The position numbers and the translations under genes are program-made. Positions 11,633 to 23,593 of a DNA stretch of 64,000 nucleotides are shown here, in pieces (positions within the stretch are counted from its first letter, which is position 1; every line of letters starts with the position of its first letter). The notes under the pieces were generated by a model. The model did not search any database. It was not told the DNA's origin and was given only the letters and a program-made list of their open reading frames with translations. Source of the stretch: Antedon mediterranea (taxonomy: Eukaryota > Echinodermata > Crinoidea > Comatulida > Antedonidae). The DNA lies in contig NC_092670.1 in assembly GCF_964355755.1 (NCBI RefSeq), positions 2,443,001 through 2,507,000 on the forward strand, given 5' to 3'.

Positions 11633-11995
11633 CAGGCAAAGAACATTAATTCTAAACCGCCCGGTGATATACTGAAATTTAATTAATTAATTTGAAACGA
11701 TAAAGATGAGGAAATCTGTGAGAATGAGAAAAAGTCGCCCCAACCGAGACTCGAACTCGGACCGCCTGCTTGATATGCAGATGTCCTAACCGTTAGACCA
11801 CTGGGGCTTTCATGGTATTGTTCGAACTCGATTGGATAGCGACTCTTTAACATTCTCGGCGTGGTACGGCTTACGCCCTCATCTTTCAGTATTTTTATTC
11901 ACGAGGCGGGATCTCCGAAGAGATACTTTTATATATATAAACACAACAGGCAAAGAACATTAATTCTAAACCGCCCGGTGATATACTGAAATTTA
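11633..11995. repeat. 50-bp direct repeats flanking the tRNA-like unit
   Basis: An almost identical block containing CAGGCAAAGAACATTAATTC and CCGCCCGGTGATATACTG occurs at about 11633-11684 and 11945-11995, 312 bp apart. Either a tandemly duplicated unit or a long duplication around the tRNA-containing insert. Confidence 0.55.
11736..11807 (-). tRNA. tRNA-like gene with apparent AUC anticodon
   Basis: A 72-nt cloverleaf folds by eye. Acceptor GCCCCAG pairs with TTGGGGC, discriminator G. D-arm GTCTAACGGTTAGGAC. Anticodon stem TCTGC/GCAGG with loop ATATCAA. T-arm CCGAG-TTCGAGT-CTCGG. A-box-like (TGGTCTAACGGTTAGG) and B-box (GTTCGAGTC) promoters are present. With T33 in place the anticodon is AUC (Asp codon GAU), whereas animal tRNA-Asp normally has GUC. 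The sequence resembles the Asp/Glu class. It lies between 50-bp direct repeats, so it may be a tRNA-derived repeat head rather than a functional tRNA. Confidence 0.6.
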
Positions 11996-11999
11996 TTAT

Positions 12000-12423
12000 T
12001 AGAAATTTACAAGAAAAAACAAAATAAAAATTTAACTAAATTTCTTTGTATATTGTACAGTATACAGGTACCTGAGCCTAATAATAACCTACTCCAGGGT
12101 GCCTTTGTGGCTACCATTCCAATGCATATTTACACAAAACACAAAGTTTAATATGATGATAGGCTTGCTCAACCATGAAATTGCCAAGAAACTTTGTGAT
12201 TGTGTATGAAATGCCAGAGAAGTATTAATTCAGATTATAATATTTTCCATCTATTTCCATACAGTAGTTTTTTGTTAATCAGTCACTTTTATTTATTATT
12301 TATCTATTAGTAATGTGAAGAGTGGGAAAGAAAGAACAAAAATGTACTGCATTATCGCTTGAAAAGCTGCCTATTGTCTTTGCTGTTAATATGTCAATGG
12401 TTCAGGATATTAAATATTCCATA
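12000..12423. other. Intergenic sequence, no gene seen
   Basis: AT-rich. The block ATGAAATGCCAGAGAAGTATTAAT near 12207-12231 recurs near 36524-36547, so part of this is a dispersed repeat. Confidence 0.4.
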
Positions 12424-12990
12424 TAGTAGGCCTGTTAAGCTAACCAATCCTTAAAATTGTGATAACATTCTGAAACTTTGCACAGTTATTCATTAGGGTA
12501 TCAAAAATATGAAATGGAAGGGTTGCACAAAATTTGGTCAGGAGAAATGGCGGACCCCAAGTTTTCACTTTTCAGGTATATCTCTGCTAAAAAGGCACCT
12601 AGAGTTCTGATTTTAGATGCAAATTATATGGTATTGGGGTCACCAAACATATTGGTTATAACTAACCTTTTGATTGCATGGCGGTCATTTTGGATTTCAA
12701 AATGGCGGACCCTAAATTTTCACTTTTCAGGTATATCTGCTAAAAAGGTACACAGAGTTCTGATTTTAGGTGCAAATTATATGGTAATGGGTCACCAAAC
12801 ATATTGGTATATTGCATGGCGGCCATTTTGAAAGGCGACCATTTTTAATTTCAAAATGGCGAACTCAAAATGTTTCAGTACAGTACCTACAGTTATAATT
12901 TTAGGTACAAAGTATAATATGGTATTGAGATCAACAAACTTATTGGTATAACGTATTTGATTGCATGGCGGCCATTTTGAATGTACTGGC
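12424..12990. repeat. Left inverted terminal repeat of the PIN-domain element
   Basis: Starts near GTAGGCCTGTTAAG and contains AATTGTGATAACATTCTGAA, then three degenerate sub-repeats with CTAAAAAGG and GGCGGCCATTTTG. The inverted counterpart is at 33930-34300 with one sub-repeat. The pair brackets the PIN-like gene and its nested insertions. Confidence 0.55.
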
Positions 12991-13026
12991 TTTACAATAT
13001 TTGTTTATGTTTATAGTTACATGCAT

Positions 13027-14220
13027 TTAACATGGACACTTATTGTTGTTCACATTTTCCCTGGCAACCACACAACTCTGTACATCGTAAATCACTCTTT
13101 CTGCATTTACAGCATCCAAGATCACATCACAGTCGGTGTGTCCACAGCGAATTAAAACCTTTGTGACATCTGAAAGTTCCGGCAATGAACTCCAAACCGG
13201 ACTAAATTTGTTGTCGTCCTTCCTCCATCCCCAGTTCGCTGGGTCCTGTTCAACCCTGAAGGCATCTAGACAATTATACCACTTCCTGGCTTGTAGAACA
13301 GACCGTTTCACATGTTCTCTTAATGCCGCAGATGTTGGAGGGATATTTTCAATAGTCTTTCCTCTTGTTGTAAAAAGATATCGTCTTGCATCATTTACCT
13401 TCTTTCCATTAAATGTTCTGCAGTACATGGTTACAACAAACTGTTCTAGATAATCTATGTCTGTTTCACTAACATCCCCTACAGACAATGACATCCTCTC
13501 GAAAACTGGAGTCATACATGGCATCTTTTTCCAAGTCTCGTTAAATGTAGCTTTACCTTTTCCTTGAACAGACGAAGTTGTACCGCAACCGCTAAAGGAA
13601 TGAAAGAACAAGTAAGCGGCTGATGCTTGTGGTCCAAGAGAAGAAGCAATCTCGTGTATTGGGATGTACTTCAAGTGCTTTTCCACTCCAAACTCGATCC
13701 AAAGCTCGTGGATGCCAGGTATTCTGTGAAAAGCTGACAATGCAATAACAACAACATCACTGTCTACAGTCTTGACAAGAATGCGCGGAAAAAATTCAGC
13801 TGCATGTTTAACATGAACAAACATGCGTTCATCTGCCTCTTCTATGTTACATGGCATAAGCAGTTGTATATTTACAGACTCGTTTGTTACAGCTCTGTCT
13901 CCCAAGGACCCTACAAACATTCCGTGATTTGTGTCAATTTTCCCTACTACTTCATTTACAATTAATGAAAACAACTCTGATTTGTTGTCATCACATCTCA
14001 AAAATGTGGTCCAATTGTTGGGCATGCTCCCGCTGGCTTTGACGACCCTCCTTACACCAGAGCCGCGGTTTGAACGCGTACCAGACTTTAAACTGTCGTT
14101 AAAGTATCTATCGAAAACCAAATCTAGTCGCGTCACTGATCGAAGTTGATGGTATATATATGGTTGTACGACACTTGATATATACTCAATGAATGTCTTC
14201 GAATCATTGGGCCTGAGCAT
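13027..14220 (-). pseudogene. C-terminal PIN-like part of the multicopy element gene
   Basis: 397 open codons: an N-terminal helical part (FIEYISSVVQPYIYHQL), GVRRVVKASGSMPNNW, then EADERMFVHVKH, LVKTVDSDVVVIAL and FSGCGTTSSVQGKGK. These resemble acidic active-site strands of the PIN/FEN nuclease fold. It ends with KCPC. The start Met at 14220 is not a true start, because homology continues upstream in another frame (VLDGPAIIN), one base out of phase. Confidence 0.65.
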
Positions 14221-14752
14221 TGATTATTGCTGGTCCATCTAACACCTTGGCATCAACTAATGGTGCTTCGTTTAGCGCTGTGTGCTTGATAGCCAAAATA
14301 GTATCTACAATACCTGCAAAAAAAAACCCAAACTGAACTACTGTACCATACAAATCATCAAGATCACCTGATCCTGTCCTTTCCAGTTGAAATTGAAGAT
14401 TCACTGATGGATACATTTATTAAGTCAAAACTATTACAAACATCACTAAAGAAACCTAATATGTTGCAGATAGTAACCTGATTTGTTCTTGGCTGGTCGT
14501 AGATTTCCACTGTCCGAAAGACTTGGAGGTGCTCCTTGGTTTTCGTGAGAGAAAAACTCATTGAGGTCCCCATCCTTATTTTGGCATGCAATAAACAGTC
14601 TGGAGTACAAAGCAGCGTCACTTCTTGCTACTTTTAGTCGTGTGTCTTTCTTTGTTTTAGGCTTTGGGTTTGCACATTTGAAGATTTGCATGTTGTTCCT
14701 CTTGATGGTATCCGGAATTGGCTCGTTCTTTAAAATTCGAGAATTCATATAA

Positions 14753-15581
14753 AGCCCCTTTCTCACAGAGCTGAGTGCCAGGAATATTGCGGGAATATAC
14801 CATTACCATGCCGGTATGGTTTTCTGTGAGAACGGGTCGTCTTGGCATCATGCCGGCACCATGCCGGCATCGACATGACCTGCTTTAGACCTAGTAATAT
14901 TCTAGGGATATTCCCCGCAATGCCAGACGGGCATTCTGTGAGAACGTAACGCCGTTATATTCCGGGGTTCCCTGTCGAGGCTTCAGACACCTTGCGCGGT
15001 CAAGTGTATCACTTTGGCGCCGATTCAATTCAATTAACAATAATAATGTCGAACTGGAGGGATAATGAGATAAGAGAGCTGCTTAAAATAAGGGGACAAG
15101 AAGAAATTTGTAGCATAATCTATAGCAGGCCTAGCCTACTAGGCCAATAGCTCTTTTGTTGGTGCCTAACTAGCCTGACCCTTCGTCGCGTTGTAAATTG
15201 TACAGCCTTCTAAGGTGTTTTACAGATTGCCGATTGACGGCTAATTAATTGCTGTACCTGTATAATATATGCACAATATACTGTACATAGCATGTATTGC
15301 ATAAATATGCTATAAAGGAAGATAATAATCTGTAACCTAACATTCGCCGCCATATATCCCTAGACAAAAATAATAACAATAAAGGACGCCCTCAATAATT
15401 ATTTTGTCAGAGACTTTTTATTGGCCGAATATGCCCGACTCCTTTCTCACAGAAAGCCGGTATATACCGGTTATATTTCCGGCACGATAGTCCGATGAGA
15501 ATGGGTATATGCCGGTAACGATACCGGCACGACGCCAGCACTGTACCGGTATATTGCAGACACATCTGTGAGAAAGGGGCT
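14753..15581. mobile_element. PIF/Harbinger MITE in the PIN-like gene
   Basis: Ends AGCCCCTTTCTCACAG and its inverse, flanked by the 3-bp duplication TAA at 14750-14752 and 15582-15584. It splits a codon run: the coding sequence reads GKEQFET before and YMNSRILKNEP after. Sub-terminal palindromic GCCGGTAT/ATACCGGC motifs abound. TAA duplication and the Myb-like fragment inside assign it to PIF/Harbinger. Confidence 0.8.
15046..15150 (+). pseudogene. Remnant of Harbinger Myb-like protein gene
   Basis: A 34-codon ORF, MSNWRDNEIRELLKIRGQEE followed by ICSIIYS. The W..NEI..LL.I..QEEI pattern is the first helix of the trihelix/Myb-like DNA-binding domain encoded by Harbinger elements. It stops soon afterwards, so the MITE is a deletion derivative of an autonomous copy. 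Confidence 0.5.
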
Positions 15582-18500
15582 TAAGTTTCAAACTGCTCTT
15601 TCCCCATGGCTTCAACAGCATGCAAGTTTTTAACTGCTTTAATACCAGGTACTAGCTTTGTATCTAATGCGTATAAATCTTCACTATCATCCATTAATGG
15701 GTTGCCAAACTCAGCTAAGCAATAATACATTGCCTTTACATTGTTAATAAAATATTTCTGTGCACTTTTGTTAGAGTCATGATGTTCTAGGATGGTATCC
15801 GACTTGGGTAGTCTGGTGTTGCTCTCGAATTCTTCTATCATTCGATAGACTTCAGGACCTGCCACCAGCCACTTTGCAAGGGATGCATCATTTTCAGTAA
15901 GCCCAATGGCTCCTCCGACTCCTTTGATTTTGGCATTGATTTGTTCATGGTTATGGTCCAATCCTATATGGGAAAACTTCCTGTTCGACTTCTGTGCAGT
16001 AAAGCCGCCTTTTGTGAACTGAGCATATACATCTGGATGGACATTTTGCAGTGTGACCATACTATTGATATGCACTGGCAACCATCTAGCATAGTTATAG
16101 TAATCAAGACTGAACATCCACGGGGCTATTAGGTACATGGATTTTACATACAAGTCGAAATTGGCTGATCTTATAGCTTTGACGAACTGCAACAAGATAA
16201 GTTCCATCCTTAGTGTAATCGACCAGAACTTGAACATAGGATGCCTCATATTTTCCCTGGACCAATCAGTCTCAGATAAAGGAACCGCTGTATTGTTGCA
16301 GTACGACAAATATGCCTCCTTCTTGTGTTGATATAAGACGCATGCTGTAACTTGATGAAAATATCGGCACAGCATGATGTTTGAAGAAGCATGAAGCATG
16401 GCATTGGCTTTTCCAGATGAGGCAAGTTTCGAGGCTGTGAGAAGATCAACCCATCCACTTCCATCGAGCCAATCACCTAGAGGCAAATGTAAAACTTTCA
16501 TTAATACTAAATAACAGAGTATACTATTTTGAACATAAACAGTAAGTGGTAAAAATAAATGTTATTGTCAAACTTTTTACCTATGCATTTCATAAATGTC
16601 ATCTCTATGTGCAGGTCACCCATCATGACAAGGAAATGTTCATCATCAATGTGTCCTTGCTTCGTCCACTGAATCTGCTTTGCCAAAGCATATAGCGGCT
16701 GGTCCACAGTCATTACCGGTATTTGACCTATTGAACATATAAGAAATGTAATATTAAGTATAAATAAATAATCAATGTAAGATTCCTACAAGAAAGACTA
16801 TGTGTTACATATACTTCAACTTACCAGGATTCAAAAACTCAACCTGTTTCTGTATTAACAACATCGCATGGTGAATCATTGCAGGGCTGTTTGCATGCTC
16901 ACGAAACAAGGGGAGCAGGGCAGTAATGACTTTGGCTGGAATGGAATTAGTCATCATTGCCGAGTGGTAGGCAGACCTGTATTAAATAGTCGAAATCAGG
17001 TTTAGTAATTGTGTAATTCAATACTTTTGTTGGAATTAAATTGGGTTGATAAATTAAGTTATTTTAATAACTTAATTTATCAAGATTTAAAAATCTTACC
17101 ATGTAAGTTTTTGGTTATCCGATATTTGATTCTCATTGGTGTTAAAGATTTCTTGAAGCACTTTCCCCATCCATAGTTCATCTGAGGAAGCGAAGTATGC
17201 AGTATCATCTTGGAGCTACCACTAATAAAAAAATATAAACAAGAATATTATTTCATGGTCCGGTATATTTACCAGACAATATAGAGGCTGTTTAGGACTT
17301 TTGAATAATAGATTTTTGTGGGTTTTATTTCAAAAGGTTTTAGTTTATTGTGGCTAAATTATTTTGGAAAACCTGGGATTCTCTACTCACCTCATGATTT
17401 CCTACATCTTTAGCATTCTTGACTATATTCTTTGTCTTCAAAACATATGGTGAAAGACTAGTGTAGTATGTAGGAAGCTGTTTCAATGTCTTTGATTGTA
17501 GCCTGTCCATCTGAAACTCAATGGGCTGCCTAATGGATCCATCATCTTTTTCTATGAGGTGCTGAGATGTAGATATGGCTGTGCCATGCCATGAATTCTT
17601 AGCTGTTCTGGAACTGGGATTGTGGTCTATGTTGTCAACAGCATGCGTGGTGAAGATAGTGTTTTGCAATGATGGAGGACAAATTACTCCATCTTTTTCA
17701 AACTGGTCGATGACACTATTACCCTGATATGTTAATAATGTTGTTAAGCTATCATAAGAAATACACAATCCTAGTGAATGAAGTCTGTTAATTAGATCTT
17801 CACTTCTAGTCTTCGAATAAATGAGAAACGCTATATACAGTAAATAGCTACTGGCGTTTCGTGATCTGCATTATTACGAAATGCTCCAGTTGGCGATCGC
17901 TTTTTTGCTGAGTTGAAGGCGATGAGCTGTGCCAAGACTAAAGCAGGAGACAACTTCGAGGACTTTACCTCATCCATGTTTTTCAATCCAGTTAACATGT
18001 ACATAAAAGACAAAAAGGTAGGAGACACCGAGTGTTCTTGACACTGTTCCCCGAAGTACCCAGTGAATAATTGCTTTCTATCAGACAATTCGGTTTTTAT
18101 TTTCCTAGCAAGTCGATAGATGCTAGTAGCGTTATTGCTTTGAGACTCGGTAACATATTTTAAAGCAGCTACTACATCATCTTTATAGGATATATATATA
18201 TTTCCTTCTTATCTGAAACAGCTTGTAAGTTACTGTCTAGGTCAAGGATCCTATCTTTCAGCCGGGTAACATTCACATTACTTTCTATGCCAACCAGCCT
18301 ACTTAAACTGCCGTCATAAAATTTTCTTATATCAGACAGTTTTATTGATGTTGCTATATCTGAATCTGTGTCTGGAGTAAGACATTCTTCAATAAACATC
18401 ATGATGGTTTCAGCAAGCACTGAGCTTTCATGGTCTTTCATTTTACAATTTTCATCCTTTTCGGTATTGAGGAACGACCTATATCGGTTTCGGAATTCTG

Positions 18501-18886
18501 CATTGCAGTTTATATGGTAACAAGCATCTCTTGCAAATAAATTACCCTCAGAGAGTTTGGCAATTAGCAGTGAATCTCCCATATCCTCAGCTGCCTTTCT
18601 AATAAAATCATCACAGTTATCAGTTCGAACTTTACACATTCGTTTATCTGCAGATGGGTGTTTCATTTTCCAATGTTCTGCCCTGAATATCCCTGGTTCA
18701 TTACAAAATAAACACAGACTTGATTGTAATTGTGTTTTGGTATCTAAGCTGGAGTGTGTTCTTTTAGATGGTGCATCCTCAAGACGCGTTTTTTTACGCT
18801 TTTTATTTGCAGCTGATTCTAAAATACGCTTGAGTTTTGAAGGTGCCAATTCTGCATGACATCCCTTATGCAATGTGGCTTTATAA

Positions 18887-21800
18887 GCTAGTCAATCTAG
18901 CATTTTGAGTGAAACAAATTGCAAACAGAGATTTTTTTTTTTTAATGGTTACATATGATAAGGTGATTATTTTTTGAGCATCACACCTCTGACATTCATC
19001 CCGAAGGTATGCAAATTAGCTTAAATATGCAAATTAGGGTGAAATTACAGTGTTACCATATCTTAAAAACTACTAATCGTAGAGAGTTCATTTTTACACA
19101 GTCTGGTTCATAATATATATATTTATATTTGCTCTAATGAGACATTTTACATAAAAATGTCCGGAAGTACCAAATTTTGACCCTTGACCCCATTTCTCAA
19201 TATTTACATAAATATGTGATTAAAATGTCTGTAGAGACTTTATTTTGGACTCAATGACTTGGATATTGTTTTTCAATACCCACCATAGAACTGTATTATA
19301 ATTCCTAAAATCACAACTTCGTCATGCACTTCGAAAGTATGCAAATTAGTAGTACAAGTAATATTAAATATGCAAATTAGGGAGTGAAATTACAGCGTTG
19401 CCATATCTCGAAAACCGCTAATGCTAGAGTATTGATTTTTTCACTAAAATATTTAAAATGTATATATTTATATTTGCTGTAATGAGACATTTTACAAAAA
19501 AAATGCCCGGAACTATGACATTTGACCCTCGACCCCATTTCTCAATATTGCATATATAATGAAAACTAAAATGTCTGTAGAGACTTTGTTTTGCCCTCAA
19601 ATGACTCGGATACAGGTTTCTAATAGCCAACATAGGAATGTTTAGTAAATCTCAAAATCACACCTGTATCACTCACCTTCAAAGTATGCAAATTATTAGT
19701 ACAAGTTACATGAAATATGCAAATTAGGGGGTGAAATTACAGGTTCCTATATGTATCGAAAACCGCTAAGGTAGAGAGTTAATTTTTTCAAAAACTTGTT
19801 CAGAATGTACATATTTATATTTGCTCTAATGAAACATTTTACGAAAAAATGACCGGAAATACAACAATTGACCCTTGACCCTATTTATCAATGTTTGCAT
19901 ACATAATGCGACTAAAATGTCTGTAGATAATTTTTTTGGACTCAAATGACTCGGATACAGTTTTCCTATTGTCAGCATAGGACCGCTTTGTAATTCCCAA
20001 AATCACATCTTTGTCACATACCTTGAAAGTATGCAAATTATTAGTACAAGTTACATGAAATATGCAAATTAGGGGTGAAATTACAGTCTTCCCATATCTC
20101 GAAAACCATTAATGCTAGAGAGTTGATTTGAATTCAGAGTTGATTCAGAATGTACATATTATTTAGATTCGCTGTAATGAAACATTTTACGCAAAAATTG
20201 TCATGATTGAATTATGACATTTGACCCTTGACCCTATTTCTCAATATTTTCATATAATTCAACTAAAATATCTGTACAGACTGTTTTGGCCTCAAATGAC
20301 TCAGATACAGGTTTCTATAGCCAGCATAGAACTGTTAGTAATTCTCAAAATCACACCTTTGTTACTTCCCTAGAAAATATGCAAATTAGTAGTACAAGAG
20401 GTGAAAGTTGCCATATCTCTATCGGTCATTAGCGTTTTTCGAGATACATAAGGCAAGAGGCTGTAATTTGCATATTTCATATAACTTGTACTAATAATTT
20501 GCATACTTTCGAGTTGCTTGACTTTTTGGAATTACTAAACGATCCTATACTGGCTATATAAAACCTGTATCCAAGTCATTTGAGGCCAAAACAAAGTCTG
20601 TACATACATTTTAGTTACATTATATGCAAATATTGAGAAATAGGTTCGAGGGTCAAATGTCATACTTTCGATAATTTTTTTTTCAATAATGACCCAGATA
20701 CAGGTTTTCTATAGCCAGCATAGAACTGTTTAGTAATTCTCAAAATCACACCTCTGTTACTTCGCTTGAAAGTATGCAACTCAGTAGTACTGTACTAGAA
20801 AGTTGCCATATCTCTCTCTCTCTCTCTCTCGGTCATTAGCGTTTTCGAGATACATAAGGCAATTCACTGTAATTTGCATATTTCATATAGCTTGTACTAC
20901 TAATTTGCATCCTTTCGAGGTGCTTGACTTATACTGGCTATATAAAACCTGTATCCGAGTCATTTGAGGCTAAAACAATGTCTGTACATACATTTTAGTT
21001 GCATTATGCAAATATTGAGAAATAATAATAATAATATTCTGGATTTATATAGCGCCTAATGTTGTGAAACCTCTAAGCGCTGTACATAAACTAATACGAA
21101 AAAAGGGAATTCCAACCATGCCAAAATGAAGGCGTGATTTTGGGAATTACAAAGCGGTCCTATGCTGACTATAGGAAACATGTATCCGAGTTATTTGAGT
21201 CCAAAACAAAGTCTCTACAGACATTTTAGTCGCATTATGTATGCAAACATTGATAAATGGGGTCGAGGGTCAATTGTTGTATTTCCGGTCATTTTTTCGT
21301 AAAATGTTTCATTAGAGTAAATATAAATATGTACATTCTGAACAAGTTATTGAAAAAATCAACTCTCTAGCCTTAGTGGTTTTCGATATATAGGAACCTT
21401 TAATTTCACCCTCTAATTTGCATATTTCATGTAACTTGTACTAATAATTTGCATACTTTGGAGGTGAGTGATACAGGTGTGATTTTGAGATCTACTAAAC
21501 AGTCCTATGTTGGCTATTAGAAACCTGTATCGGAGTCATTTGAGGGCAAAACAAAGTCTCTACAGACATTTTAGTTTCATTTATATATGCAATATTGAGA
21601 AATGGGGTCGAGGGTCAAATGTCATACTTCCGGTCAATTTTTTGTAAAATGTTTCATTGGAGCAAATAGAAATATGTACATTTTGAATACGGCTGTGAAA
21701 AAATCAGCTCTCTAGCATTAGTGGTTTTCGAGATATAGGACAACTGTAATTTTTTCCCCTTATTTGCATATTTTATTTAAATTGTACTACTAATTTGCAT

Positions 21801-22266
21801 ACTTTTGAGGTGTGTGACAAAGGTGTGATTTTGGGAATTACAAAGTGATCCTATGCTGGTTATTAGGAACCTATGTCTGGGTCATTTGAGGGCAAAATAA
21901 AGTCTCTACAGACATTTTAGTCACATTGTATATGCAAACATTGGGAAATGGGGTCGAAGGTCAAATGTTGTACTTCCGGTCATTTTTTCGTAAAATGTTT
22001 CATTAGAGTAAATATAAATATATACATTTTGAATAGATCAGTGAAAATATCAACTCTCTCGGACTAGTAGTTTTTGAGATATGGTAACCCTGTAATTTCA
22101 CCCTAATTTGCATATTTAAGCTAATTTGCATATCATCGGGATGAGTGACAGAGGTGTGATGCTCAAATTTTGATCTCCTCATCATATATGACCATTTAAA
22201 AAAGAAAAATCTCTGTTTGCAATTTGTTTCACTTTGGGCTGTTTTTTTTTGCTAGATTGACTAGCC
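18887..22266. repeat. 3.4-kb imperfect palindrome built of about 340-bp tandem units
   Basis: The left arm (about 18887-20440) is matched in reverse complement by the right arm (about 20445-22266). Outermost parts match closely (GCTAGTCAATCTAGC and GTGAAACAAATTGC with their inverses). Each arm consists of about five degenerate units with TATGCAAATTAGTAGTACAAG, ATATGCAAATTAG and CGACCCCATTTCTCAATAT. The left arm carries the units in one orientation and the right arm in the other. It sits between the first and second coding pieces of the PIN-like gene. Confidence 0.8.
21022..21115. repeat. Short dispersed repeat inserted in the palindrome right arm
   Basis: An ATA-rich start followed by GGATTTATATAGCGCCTAAT and CTCTAAGCGCTGTACATAAA, a repeat widespread in marine invertebrate genomes. 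It has no counterpart in the left arm, so it arrived after the palindrome formed. Confidence 0.5.
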
Positions 22267-22435
22267 TATTATGTGCTTTAAGGTTATCAGCAATATCTGT
22301 ATCCCCACTCAGGTCCGATAAAGCAGTACTGATCTTATTTGGTAATGGTAGACCTTCATTAATAAAGTTGTTTATGTTCCTTGCTAATGCTGCATACCCA
22401 CATACTTTTGGATTCAAGTTTGCAGATGGCACTAT

Positions 22436-22868
22436 AGGTCATCTCCACCATCACGCTGACACAGAACACATGCGCTCCAATCCATCCTACTGGAGCTATA
22501 ATAAAAGAAGCAATCGTAAGAACCCATTTTCTATTTTCAAGACCATCATTTATTCATTTAAATTTATTCAATAAATCTTGGAATCCAAGCCTAAACTTTG
22601 CCTATGCCTAGCCTAATAAAGCTATGTCTGGGTGCCTAGTCAATGCCTACAGTAGGCGTAAAATGATAGCCTACACAGTCAGTCAGGCTACCTACTCTAT
22701 CTTTGCTTAGGCCTAAATCATAATGGAAAATAAACAGTAATATTATTATGATAATATGTTTAGGCCTATTAATTTAATCACAAAATTGATTATAAATATA
22801 GTACTTACTTTTTATGCAGAAGCATCTACTAGTGAAAAATATCTGCTTGCTCACTCAGTGTGCAAAAA
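22436..22868. other. Interval with no gene seen
   Basis: AT-rich sequence with AGGCCTA-type tracts, between the first PIN-like coding piece and element E1. It may belong to the PIN-like element's 5' region. Confidence 0.35.
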
Positions 22869-23479
22869 GAGTGTTGACAAAGTGAGAGGCAGCGAGGCAA
22901 GCGAGGCATGCCAAATATTTGTGCGAGGCATCATTTTATCATTTCCAAAAGTGCGAGGCATGCGAGGCATATAGTTTACAATTTCAAAAAGGTTTGAGGC
23001 ATATCTTAAAGGACAACTGTACCGAGGACCATATTTTAAAAACGTATTAGGCGTATACATATGATTTCAGAACCATCGCGAAATCGAGGATATCGCCGCA
23101 CGCGCTCGCCGTACAGCCGTCGCCGTAAATTGCTGTGACGTCACAGGTGCATCGCATAATCTACTTAATGAGTTTTCGCTGTTGTTACCATACAATAGAT
23201 AGGTACCGTCACTTCAATTGCTTATTTAACCTTTTAAATTACTTAAATTTGCCGAAAATGTTTTCCTGGTATTTTGAAGTAAACACTTCAATATCCAGAT
23301 AGACAAAACAAACAATAAAACAATTCAACTTTTATATTTTTTTACGATTTATTTAAAAAGTGTGTTTACTAGAAATGTTCGCGCTTTGCGAGACTTGTCT
23401 ATGGGACCCGAAGAGTAGCTAGTAGAAACATGACGTATGACGTTCTGGAATCATTCAACCATATCGGACTCAAAACTTT

Positions 23480-23593
23480 TTCTCTGCTAGCTAGCGATTT
23501 TTGGGCCGTGTGCGAGCTTCCTCCTCCTCGTGTGTGTGACGGTGGTGTGATCAACATTGTGTAGAGTAGTAGTAGAGAGAGAGGGAACTGAAA
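23480..23593 (+). promoter_or_regulatory. Probable promoter and 5' leader of the Kolobok transposase
   Basis: A short GC-richer stretch between the end of the long TIR and the THAP start codon, with no TATA box apparent. Placement is inferred only from position. Confidence 0.3.

Larger units (their letters stand above)
13027..22435 (-). pseudogene. Degenerate multi-exon PIN-like-domain gene of a multicopy invertebrate family
   Basis: Pieces in order on the minus strand: 22435-22250 (LKAHNRLVNLA), 18873-18172 (SLCLFCNEPGIFRAEHWKMK), 18170-17831, 17810-17340 (VDNIDHNPSSRTAKNSWHGT), about 17213-17100, 16980-16830, 16713-16600, 16476-15585 (FSHIGLDHNHEQINAKIKG), 14749-14480, 14310-14220, 14220-13027 (EADERMFVHVKHAAEF, KTVDSDVVVIALSAF, FFHSFSGCGTTSS). 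The last part has a PIN/XPG-nuclease-like look with acidic TVDSDVVV. I recognise it as a large multicopy uncharacterised family in marine invertebrates, probably element-encoded. Frameshifts at about 18180 (TA run), 17825 and 14218, plus a MITE in an exon, make this copy non-functional. Confidence 0.6.
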
